From positions 62,001 through 126,000 of the forward strand of contig JAFGQN010000222.1 of assembly GCA_016935665.1 (NCBI GenBank): 64,000 bases of DNA, written 5' to 3'. Positions 44,554 to 52,474 of the stretch are shown here, piece after piece. A program made the translations under genes and the position numbers. The notes beneath the pieces were generated by a model. That model was given only the letters and a program-made list of their open reading frames with translations. It was not told the DNA's origin and did not search any database. Numbering within the stretch: the first letter of the stretch is position 1; each line of letters opens with the position of its first letter. The DNA comes from Deltaproteobacteria bacterium (GTDB taxonomy: Bacteria; Myxococcota_A; Polyangia; JAAYKL01).

Positions 44554-46875
44554 ATGACTGAAAATATTCGGGTAACTCTTGATATGACCGGCATCCTGCA
44601 GGGAGTCGGGTTTCGTCCCACTTTGTCGAGACTCGTTTCCACTGCGGGACTGACAGGATGGACGCGCAATCAATCTGGATGCGTTCGGCTGGTTTTGGCT
44701 GGACCATCGCAGCAGGTAGAGCGCTTTATAAAAGAACTTCCTCAAAAGCTGCCGGAACAGGCCAGCCTTGAGACGCTGCGGATTGTTGCCAGAGAGCCGC
44801 TTCCCAAAGATTTTACGGGAGAGGCATTTCTGATTCTCGACAGTAAATCGGCAGATAAAATCCGCATCAGTATTCCCGCGGATTTGGCCATCTGTCATGA
44901 ATGCACTAAAGAGGTATTCGATACAAGCAGTCGGTTTTATCGATATCCGTTTACCACTTGTACACACTGCGGACCCCGTTATACGGTAGTGGAAAAGATG
45001 CCATATGATCGGGTTCGAACTTCTTTAAAAGAGTTTCCCCTTTGTCCCAAATGTACTTCGGAATACACCGATTCGTTTAACCGCAGATTTCACGCGGAAA
45101 GCATCGCCTGTCCGGAATGTGGGCCAACGCTCAGTTTTCATGCAGTTGGGGGAAACGAAATAAAAGGGGACCCTGTTCGATTGGCTCGAAAGGCCCTTGC
45201 CGATGGAAGAGTTGTTGCCGTGCGTGGTATCGGGGGATATCTGTTGGCCGCCAATGCATTCGATGCAGACGCGCTGAAGCGGCTGCGCAGAATAAAAAAC
45301 AGACCCGCCAAACCGTTCGCGGTGATGGCCAGGGACTTGGTTATCGCGGCGCGTTATTGCCATGTGAACGATGCCCAGGCAAAAATACTGGCCAGCTCCA
45401 AGGCGCCAATTGCCATTTTGGAGCTTCGGGAGGCATACGCCGAGACCGATATATTTCAGTTATTGGCGCCGGGGACCGGTACCCTGGGCGTGATGCTGCC
45501 CACGACGCCATTGCATCTGCTGCTGGCCACGCAAATGGATGACGATCCTGTGCCCAACTTCGATTTGCTGATGATGACCAGCGGCAATCGCGGTGGCGAA
45601 CCCATTTGCATATCCAACGAAGACGCCTTTGACCGGTTGTCGGGTATCGCGGATTTCTTTTTATGCCACAACAGAGAAATACGATTTCGTTGTGACGATT
45701 CTCTGGTGCGCCATACCGCAGGTAAAATGCGGGTTTGGCGCCGGGCCAGAGGATTTGCCCCCAATTCCCTCCGCCTCCATAAACCCCTTAAGGACAAATA
45801 TCTGGCATTCGGCGCCGATTTGAAAAATACTGTGGCACTTGGATATCACGGAGAAATCGTGATGTCGCCGCACATTGGCGATTTGGAAACATTGCCCGCT
45901 ATCGAAGGGATGTCTCAGATAGTCGAGGCGTTTCCAGCGTATTATCAGCAGGCGCCAAATCAGGTGGTACTGGACCTTCATCCGGATATGCAGTCCGTGC
46001 GTTCCGGGCAGAAATTTGCTCGCAAACATGGGTTGAAGACGCAACGGGTACAGCATCACCATGCCCATGCCGCCGCCGCCATGGCGGAAAAAGGGTGGGA
46101 AACAGCGCTGGGGTTGGTATTTGACGGAACCGGATATGGTACAGATGGCAACATCTGGGGCGGGGAATTGCTCCATGTATTTCCCGGCGCGTTTAAACGA
46201 CTCGGCACATTTCGCGGCGCCCCTTTGCCTGGCGGTGATATGGCGGTGATTCACCCGGTGCGTCAGCTTATCGCACGGTGGGTGAATATGGGCCTCAAGG
46301 CGCCTTCTCACTGGCTAGAGCGACTTGATGTTGCCGCATCGGATTATTCTCTTTGGGAAACTCAGGTGCAAAGGCGAATCAATACGGTGCAAACCCATGC
46401 TGTGGGTCGCATTTTTGACGCGTTTTCAGTGATGCTGGGCGTATCTCCCCACCGCATCACATACGAAGGACAGGGAGCTATCTGGCTGGAGGGAGTCGCC
46501 AGACAATGCAAAGAGCCTCCGCTGGAATTGCCTTATCGGGCGGAAATAGTTCAGGACCGACTGGAGGTGGACGTCTCCCCGATGTTTGAAAGATATATCA
46601 AGTGTCCTCCGGAGGACGATAAAATACCAGCGCTGGCCAGGGGATTTCATAGGACGATGGTTGCCGCCGGCACGGAATTGGCGTCTTATGGCAGGGATAT
46701 ATCGGGCGAAAATAAAATTGTGTTGAGCGGTGGTGTGATGATGAACCAGCTTCTTGCAGAAGGGTTCATTGAGAGGTTGAAAAGCCAGGGGTTTGACGTA
46801 TTCTTGCCCAGTTTGGTGCCAGTGAATGACGGGGGCATTTCGCTGGGGCAGATTTACGCAATCGGAGGAAAATAA
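44554..46875 (+). CDS. hypF: Carbamoyltransferase HypF
   Basis: This 773-residue protein has the full HypF layout: acylphosphatase-like domain (VTLDMTGILQGVGFRP), two C4 zinc fingers (CHEC...CTHCG and CPKC...CPECG), a YrdC-like domain (GRVVAVRGIGGYLLAA, RRIKNRPAKPFAVM), and a Kae1-like domain with HHHAHAAAAMAE and VFDGTGYGTDGNIWGGE. It turns carbamoyl phosphate into the thiocyanate-bound CN ligand precursor on HypE. The ATG follows the response regulator by 16 bases. Confidence 0.97.
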   Translation: MTENIRVTLDMTGILQGVGFRPTLSRLVSTAGLTGWTRNQSGCVRLVLAGPSQQVERFIKELPQKLPEQASLETLRIVAREPLPKDFTGEAFLILDSKSADKIRISIPADLAICHECTKEVFDTSSRFYRYPFTTCTHCGPRYTVVEKMPYDRVRTSLKEFPLCPKCTSEYTDSFNRRFHAESIACPECGPTLSFHAVGGNEIKGDPVRLARKALADGRVVAVRGIGGYLLAANAFDADALKRLRRIKNRPAKPFAVMARDLVIAARYCHVNDAQAKILASSKAPIAILELREAYAETDIFQLLAPGTGTLGVMLPTTPLHLLLATQMDDDPVPNFDLLMMTSGNRGGEPICISNEDAFDRLSGIADFFLCHNREIRFRCDDSLVRHTAGKMRVWRRARGFAPNSLRLHKPLKDKYLAFGADLKNTVALGYHGEIVMSPHIGDLETLPAIEGMSQIVEAFPAYYQQAPNQVVLDLHPDMQSVRSGQKFARKHGLKTQRVQHHHAHAAAAMAEKGWETALGLVFDGTGYGTDGNIWGGELLHVFPGAFKRLGTFRGAPLPGGDMAVIHPVRQLIARWVNMGLKAPSHWLERLDVAASDYSLWETQVQRRINTVQTHAVGRIFDAFSVMLGVSPHRITYEGQGAIWLEGVARQCKEPPLELPYRAEIVQDRLEVDVSPMFERYIKCPPEDDKIPALARGFHRTMVAAGTELASYGRDISGENKIVLSGGVMMNQLLAEGFIERLKSQGFDVFLPSLVPVNDGGISLGQIYAIGGK

Positions 46876-46877
46876 AT

Positions 46878-47120
46878 ATGTGCCTGGCTGTGCCAATGAA
46901 ATTAGTGGAAGTGAATGATGCGAACCGGGGCGTTTCTGAACTGAATGGGACCCGGTATGATGTGGACCTGTCTCTTGTTCCCGACGCTGCTGTGGGTGAC
47001 TATCTGATAGTGCACGCCGGTTTTGCCATTGAAACGCTCGACGCGGCGGAAGCCGATGAGCGATTGAAACTGTTCGACGGTATGGCGGCAGTGTGGGCAG
47101 AACAGGATGCGTCAAAATGA
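46878..47120 (+). CDS. hypC: Hydrogenase assembly chaperone HypC
   Basis: This 80-residue protein starts MCLAVPMKLVEV, with the essential C2 that holds the Fe(CN)2CO unit together with HypD. It starts 2 bases after the hypF stop and ends in an ATGA overlap with hypD, implying translational coupling. Confidence 0.97.
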   Translation: MCLAVPMKLVEVNDANRGVSELNGTRYDVDLSLVPDAAVGDYLIVHAGFAIETLDAAEADERLKLFDGMAAVWAEQDASK

Positions 47121-48214
47121 AATATATCGACGGTTTTCGGCAGGGTGATGCCGGAAAGTTTTTAGGAAAACGCATTCGGGAAAACGCAGCAAAGCTGGCA
47201 GCGGCGCATCCCCCCATATTCATTATGGAAGTATGCGGCAGTCACACCATGGCCATTTCCCGGTTTGGTATACGTGATGTGTTGCCAGATAATGTGCGTC
47301 TGTTGAGTGGCCCTGGGTGTCCCGTCTGTGTGACGGATGCGGGATATATCGATGCGGCATTGACACTGGCGAAGCGGGACGTGATTATTGCCACGTTTGG
47401 CGACATGGTGCGGGTGCCAGGCAGCTCGGATTCCCTGGCGGATGCCCGCAGCGATGGCGCCGATGTTCGGGTGTGTTATTCCCCGGCTCAGGCAGTGGAT
47501 ATTGCCGCCGAAAATCCAGACCGTGAGGTGGTGTTCATGGCTATTGGTTTCGAAACGACCATAGCGCCGGTAATAACGCTCATTCCTTCCGCCATGGCCA
47601 GGCAGCTCGAAAATCTGTCTTTGCTGACCGCTTTTAAACTGGTGCCCCCCGCTCTTTCAGCGCTGATTGCCGATCCGGAAGTGAAGGTGGATGCGTTTAT
47701 ATGTCCCGCCCACGTCAGCGCGATTATCGGTTCCAATGCCTATCTCCCGTATGTTGAACAACACGGTGTCCCGTGCGTGGTATGTGGGTTTGAGCCGTTG
47801 GATATTCTCTTTGGCATCGACAATGTGGTGTCCCAGTTTTTAAAAGGTGAGCGGCTGTTGGTCAATCAGTACAATCGTGTGGTAAAACCCGATGGAAACC
47901 GTGCGGCTTTGGCGCTGTTCGAAAAATACCTGATCCCGGTGGACGCCGGTTGGAGAGGCATTGGCGTCATACCGCAAAGCGGACTGGGTATTAAAGACGA
48001 GTTTGAAAAATTTGATGCCGCGATGCGGTTTTCCGTGTCTACGGCGGGTGGTGCGCCAGATCCCGGTTGCATGTGTGGGGAGGTGTTGAAGGGAAAAATT
48101 CTTCCAGCCGATTGTCCCATGTTCGGTGACGCCTGCACGCCGCAGCATCCGGTGGGGCCGTGCATGGTGAGTTCCGAAGGCAGTTGTGCCGCACACTACA
48201 AGTATGAGAGGTGA
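47117..48214 (+). CDS. hypD: Hydrogenase assembly factor HypD
   Basis: The start at ATG 47117 overlaps the hypC stop by four bases. The 365 residues carry C40 (EVCGSHTMAISRFG), C68 and C71 (GPGCPVCVT) and a C-terminal cysteine set (PGCMCGEVLKG, FGDACTP) for the [4Fe-4S] cluster, the known layout of HypD. It assembles the cyanide and carbonyl ligands on iron with HypC. Confidence 0.97.
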   Translation: MKYIDGFRQGDAGKFLGKRIRENAAKLAAAHPPIFIMEVCGSHTMAISRFGIRDVLPDNVRLLSGPGCPVCVTDAGYIDAALTLAKRDVIIATFGDMVRVPGSSDSLADARSDGADVRVCYSPAQAVDIAAENPDREVVFMAIGFETTIAPVITLIPSAMARQLENLSLLTAFKLVPPALSALIADPEVKVDAFICPAHVSAIIGSNAYLPYVEQHGVPCVVCGFEPLDILFGIDNVVSQFLKGERLLVNQYNRVVKPDGNRAALALFEKYLIPVDAGWRGIGVIPQSGLGIKDEFEKFDAAMRFSVSTAGGAPDPGCMCGEVLKGKILPADCPMFGDACTPQHPVGPCMVSSEGSCAAHYKYER

Positions 48215-48220
48215 GCAATC

Positions 48221-49234
48221 GTGGGTGATGATAAGATTTTGCTTGGGCATGGGGGCGGTGGACTACTGACCCGCTCACTCATAGACGATGAAATTGTGAG
48301 CCGCTTTGGGCAAGGGCCGCTTAAGGGATTGCCCGACGGCGCGTTGCTCCCCGCCATGAAGGGACGGCTGGTTTTTTCAACCGATAGTTTTGTAGTTTCC
48401 CCCGGATTTTTTCCAGGAGGAAACATCGGCGATTTGGCGGTACACGGCACCGTAAACGATGTGGCCGTCAGTGGTGCCAAACCGATGTGGCTTTCGCTGG
48501 CCCTTATAATTGAGGAAGGCTATGCCATATCTGATTTGAGAAAAATTCTGGACGCCATTAAAGCTGCAGCGGATGACTGTCAGGTTCAGATAGTCACCGG
48601 AGACACCAAAGTGGTTCGCCGGGGGCAGTGCGACGGGATATATATCAACACCGCCGGTATTGGGGAGTTGATTGACGGATTTGACCTGAATCCGAATGCC
48701 ATTCGCCCTGGTGACAAAGTAATTGTGAGTGGGAATCTGGGAGATCACGGCATGGCTGTTATGGCGGCACGGGAGGGTCTTGGCACGGGGCGTCTAAAAA
48801 GTGATTCCGCACCGGTGCACAGACTGGTGCAATCCATTTTGGACGTGGCTGACAAAATCCGCTTTATGCGAGATCCCACCCGAGGGGGGATGGCAGCTAC
48901 GTTGAACGAGGTAGTGGCAGACCGGGATGTGGGCGTTTTACTGGATGAAAACAGGTTGCCGTTTTCCCTTGAAGCCCGGGGGCTTTCGGAAATGCTGGGA
49001 TTCGATTTACTGCACGTGGCTTCGGAAGGGCGAATGATGTGCGTCTGCGATGGCGCGATTGCAAACGATGTGGTAAATCGTTGGCAGACGCTGCCTGAAG
49101 GAGCGAACGCCTGCATCATTGGTGAGGTGAAACAGGATTCGGGAATGAATGGGCGAGTGGTGCTGGAAACTGCTATCGGGGGGCGACGCGTAGTCGATGT
49201 TCCCCAGGGAGAACTGTTGCCGAGGATTTGCTGA
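48221..49234 (+). CDS. hypE: Carbamoyl dehydratase HypE
   Basis: This 337-residue AIR-synthase-like enzyme begins with ILLGHGGGGLLTR and ends in PRIC, whose terminal Cys carries the thiocarbamate that is dehydrated to thiocyanate. NDVAVSGAKPMWL and DPTRGGMAATLNEV are typical. GTG 48221 has GAGAGG before it. Its stop overlaps the hypA start (TGATG). Confidence 0.96.
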   Translation: MGDDKILLGHGGGGLLTRSLIDDEIVSRFGQGPLKGLPDGALLPAMKGRLVFSTDSFVVSPGFFPGGNIGDLAVHGTVNDVAVSGAKPMWLSLALIIEEGYAISDLRKILDAIKAAADDCQVQIVTGDTKVVRRGQCDGIYINTAGIGELIDGFDLNPNAIRPGDKVIVSGNLGDHGMAVMAAREGLGTGRLKSDSAPVHRLVQSILDVADKIRFMRDPTRGGMAATLNEVVADRDVGVLLDENRLPFSLEARGLSEMLGFDLLHVASEGRMMCVCDGAIANDVVNRWQTLPEGANACIIGEVKQDSGMNGRVVLETAIGGRRVVDVPQGELLPRIC

Positions 49235-49581
49235 TGCACGAACTGAGCCTTGCAGAATCAATGATTGAACAGCTGACGGAGGCCCTTCAAAAGGAAGCCA
49301 CCCCCGTGACACGCATCGAGACCATATCACTTGAAATCGGCGCCATGAGTGGTGTGGAAAAGGATGCCTTCGAATTTGTTTTTCCCTTTGCTGCAGAGGG
49401 CACAGTGGCCGAGGGCGCGACGCTTACGTTTAAAGAGGTGGATGTGAAGGTGAAATGCGGTCAATGCGGTGTCATATCTTCTCCCGAGTTTCCGTTTGTA
49501 TCCTGTGTTTCCTGCGGTTCGGCCTTAACCGATATACTGCAGGGAAAAGATTTTAAAGTTCTTCAAATGGAGGTGAGCTGA
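49234..49581 (+). CDS. hypA: Hydrogenase nickel incorporation protein HypA
   Basis: The 115-residue protein starts MHELSLAESM, where H2 and E3 help bind nickel, and has a zinc site CGQCG...CVSCG near residues 73-94. Start and stop both overlap neighbouring genes by one base (TGATG), which points to coupled translation. Confidence 0.96.
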   Translation: MHELSLAESMIEQLTEALQKEATPVTRIETISLEIGAMSGVEKDAFEFVFPFAAEGTVAEGATLTFKEVDVKVKCGQCGVISSPEFPFVSCVSCGSALTDILQGKDFKVLQMEVS

Positions 49582-50723
49582 TGTGTGAAGATTGCGGATG
49601 TATGGAAGGAAATGAAAAAGCCTATGCACAAATGAGTGCCAATCAAAACGGGCATTCCCACGACCAGGGCCACGCCCAGGGTCACTCCCATTCCCACGCT
49701 TTTGACTCTGGTGCACAGGAAAAGGAAATACATATCCATATTCATGTGGAAGCGGGCGTCAATGTGCATGTACACACGCATACTACTGACGTGGCATCGC
49801 ATCGTCACCCGCACGTGCATACACACAATCATGGCCACTCCCATGATGGCAATGCCCATGTGCATCCCCATGAACACACGCATGCGCATCCCCATGAGCA
49901 CGGCGCGTTTCATGAGCACACCCACGACCATGCACACGATCATGCGACTGAACCGGCGCACGTTCATTCTCATTCTCATTCTCACTCTCATGCCCACGCA
50001 CATGGCGGCGATGGGGGGCACTTTCATGCTCATGACAGCAAAGAACTGCGTCCATCAGAGCAGCGGCGCAGCAGAACCATCGCACTTGAAACGAATGTGC
50101 TCGCCAATAACGATGCGAAAGCGGAGAAAAACCGCAACTGGCTTGCAAAGCGCGGTGTGGTGGCGGTTAATCTGATTTCGTCTCCTGGCAGCGGCAAAAC
50201 ATTTTTGCTGGAGAAAACGCTCGACGCACTGCGCGGCGAGATTGCCTGTGCGGTCATCACCGGTGATATGCAGACCGACAACGATGCCCGTCGCATGATG
50301 GGCAAAGGCGCCAACGTGGTTCAGATTGAAACCCGGTCCGCCTGTCATCTGGATGCCCGCCAGATTGAAGAGCGTCTGGGGGATGTGATCGCCGGAGGTG
50401 TTCAGTTACTGTTTATCGAAAACGTCGGGAATCTGGTGTGTCCGGCGGCTTTTGATTTGGGCGAGCAGGAAAAAATAGCGCTGTTGTCGGTATCTGAAGG
50501 TGAGGATAAACCGCTGAAGTATCCGGTATTGTTCCACGGTGCGGGGGTGACGGTTATTACCAAGACGGATTTACTGCCTCATCTGGAGGTGGATATTAAC
50601 GCATATAAAGCGTCTGTACACAAAATCCAGCCAGGGGCGCGCATTATCGAGGTATCGGCCAAAACGGGTGTCGGTATGGACGACTGGCTGGCGTATTTAC
50701 GGCAACTTGTGACAAAGGGATAG
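49581..50723 (+). CDS. hypB: Hydrogenase nickel GTPase HypB with very long histidine-rich region
   Basis: This 380-residue protein has an N-terminal CEDCGC nickel motif, then 45 histidines between residues 25 and 151 (HSHDQGHAQG, HEHTHAHPHEH and similar). The SIMIBI GTPase core starts at about residue 165: P-loop SSPGSGKT at 200-207, DMQTDNDA, and VITKTDLLP. It inserts nickel using GTP, and the His-rich part can store nickel, as in SypA/HypB of rhizobia and others. Codon use in the His tract is simple (CAT/CAC repeats). Confidence 0.97.
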   Translation: MCEDCGCMEGNEKAYAQMSANQNGHSHDQGHAQGHSHSHAFDSGAQEKEIHIHIHVEAGVNVHVHTHTTDVASHRHPHVHTHNHGHSHDGNAHVHPHEHTHAHPHEHGAFHEHTHDHAHDHATEPAHVHSHSHSHSHAHAHGGDGGHFHAHDSKELRPSEQRRSRTIALETNVLANNDAKAEKNRNWLAKRGVVAVNLISSPGSGKTFLLEKTLDALRGEIACAVITGDMQTDNDARRMMGKGANVVQIETRSACHLDARQIEERLGDVIAGGVQLLFIENVGNLVCPAAFDLGEQEKIALLSVSEGEDKPLKYPVLFHGAGVTVITKTDLLPHLEVDINAYKASVHKIQPGARIIEVSAKTGVGMDDWLAYLRQLVTKG

Positions 50724-50765
50724 TATCCCCGGCTGTCACTTTTCGACGCATTCTTTTTTTTATCC

Positions 50766-51287
50766 ATGTTTTTCACCGAGCGACAACAGATAGAACAGGA
50801 TGTGGAAACGTTGGCGGCCATATATGGTCGGGAGCGCAGTTCGATGATAACCATTTTGCAGGAGATTCAGCGCAAGCATCATTACGTGTCTGAATACGCC
50901 ATGCAGGTGATAGCGCATGTTCTCGATATTCATCCGGTGGAGGTGTACAGCGTGGTGTCGTTTTATCATTTTTTAAGTGAGCGGCCACAGGGGCAGTTTG
51001 TCATCCTGCTCAGCGACTGTATTGCACACAACAGTGAAGAAAAAGCGGCCGTCGCCAGGCAATTGGAGACGGAACTGGGTATTCAGTTTGGGAAAACCAC
51101 GCAGGACGGGAAGTTTACTCTGGACCGCACGGGATGTATCGGCATGTGCGACCAGGGCCCGGTGCTTCGGGTGAACGGGCGGATGTATACGGAAGTCACC
51201 GCCGACAAAGTGGGGACACTCATTGCCGATTGCGTGGCGGATTCCGCAACCGGGGTCGTTTGTGATATTCGGGAGCCATCCAAATGA
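50766..51287 (+). CDS. NuoE/HndA-like subunit of second NAD-linked redox module
   Basis: A 173-residue thioredoxin-fold NuoE homologue with C85, C124 and C128 (TGCIGMCDQGP). The position of the second ligand is S90 instead of Cys, the same loss as in the hoxF N-terminus. It starts 42 bases after hypB, and its stop overlaps the next start (ATGA). It forms a trio with the following two genes that resembles HydC-HydB-HydA of trimeric [FeFe] hydrogenases. No ribosome binding site is obvious. Confidence 0.9.
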   Translation: MFFTERQQIEQDVETLAAIYGRERSSMITILQEIQRKHHYVSEYAMQVIAHVLDIHPVEVYSVVSFYHFLSERPQGQFVILLSDCIAHNSEEKAAVARQLETELGIQFGKTTQDGKFTLDRTGCIGMCDQGPVLRVNGRMYTEVTADKVGTLIADCVADSATGVVCDIREPSK

Positions 51288-52474
51288 AGAGTTCGGTGGT
51301 TAGCCAGCTGACGTTTGCCCGCATTGATCTGGATGCCGGCCTGAAGTCCGCCTCGGCCATGACGCCCGAACAGATTATCGATACCATTGTTCAAAGTGGT
51401 TTGCGGGGGCGCGGGGGTGGCGCGTATCCGGTTGGTCGAAAATGGTCAGCCGCCAAAGAGGTGCACGCCCAAAGAAAGTATATTATTTGCAATGCGGCGG
51501 AGGGGGAACCAGGCTCGTTTAAGGATCGCGCTATCCTGTCGGGATATGCTCAGCTGGTGTTTGAAGGAATGACGATTGCGGCGCTGGCGGTGGGCGCAGA
51601 ACGCGGCATTATGTATCTGCGTGCGGAGTATGCCTATATGGCGGGTCATCTGGAATCCGTGCTCGCCGCCAGACGCAATGCCGCTCTTTTGGGAAAGAAT
51701 ATTTGTGGCCTGAAAGGGGTTCATTTCGATATTCGCATTCAGGTCGGGGAGGGCGCGTATGTATGCGGACAGGAAACCGCATTAATTGAGTTTCTGGAAG
51801 GGCATCGCGGAGAACCCCGCAATCGTCCCCCGTATCCGGCGGTCAGTGGTTATCGGGGATTTCCCACTGTGGTGCAGAATGTGGAAACCTTTGCCTGGGT
51901 GACCTGTGTTTTGGCCAGGGGGGCGGCGTGGTTTCAATCCCTTGGCACACCCAAATCCCCTGGACTCAAACTGTTCAGCGTTTCCGGCGACTGCAAAAGA
52001 CCCGGCGTGTACGAATTTCAGCTGGGCTTAAAGGTGGCGGAACTGCTGCGAATGGTTGGGGGAGAAAATGTAAAAGGCGTTCAGGTGGGCGGCGCATCGG
52101 GTCTGATGATTCCAAAGTCCCAGTTTGGAAGGCGGATTGCGTTTGAGGATTTGCCATATGGGGGTGCTGTTATCATTTTCGGCAAGGAAAGGGACATGCT
52201 CGAAGTGGCGCACAATTGTCTCAGCTTTTTTACAAGCGAGTCCTGTGGTCAGTGTACCCCATGTCGGGAAGGAACGCGTAAGTTACTCGATGGTGTGGAG
52301 CGACTTCAAAGGGGCTCCTGTACGTCTGCGTATCTCGATACATTGATTTCCCTGGGGGAGAGCATCCGGGCGGCATCGAAGTGTGGGTTGGGGCAATCCA
52401 GTCCTCAGGCATTCCTGTCAATAGCGGAACATTATCGCCACGAACTGATGGGGAGGCGGTCCTCAAATGGATAA
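51284..52474 (+). CDS. NuoF/HydB-like NADH-binding flavoprotein subunit
   Basis: The 396-residue protein has the NuoF core only: GLRGRGGGAYPVGRKW for FMN/NADH, GAYVCGQETALIEFLEG, and the cluster site ESCGQCTPC with a later SKCGLGQSSP. It lacks the N-terminal thioredoxin-like domain and the C-terminal two-cluster ferredoxin domain present in many HydB proteins of bifurcating enzymes, so true electron bifurcation is uncertain. It overlaps both neighbours by 4 and 8 bases. Confidence 0.92.
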   Translation: MKSSVVSQLTFARIDLDAGLKSASAMTPEQIIDTIVQSGLRGRGGGAYPVGRKWSAAKEVHAQRKYIICNAAEGEPGSFKDRAILSGYAQLVFEGMTIAALAVGAERGIMYLRAEYAYMAGHLESVLAARRNAALLGKNICGLKGVHFDIRIQVGEGAYVCGQETALIEFLEGHRGEPRNRPPYPAVSGYRGFPTVVQNVETFAWVTCVLARGAAWFQSLGTPKSPGLKLFSVSGDCKRPGVYEFQLGLKVAELLRMVGGENVKGVQVGGASGLMIPKSQFGRRIAFEDLPYGGAVIIFGKERDMLEVAHNCLSFFTSESCGQCTPCREGTRKLLDGVERLQRGSCTSAYLDTLISLGESIRAASKCGLGQSSPQAFLSIAEHYRHELMGRRSSNG

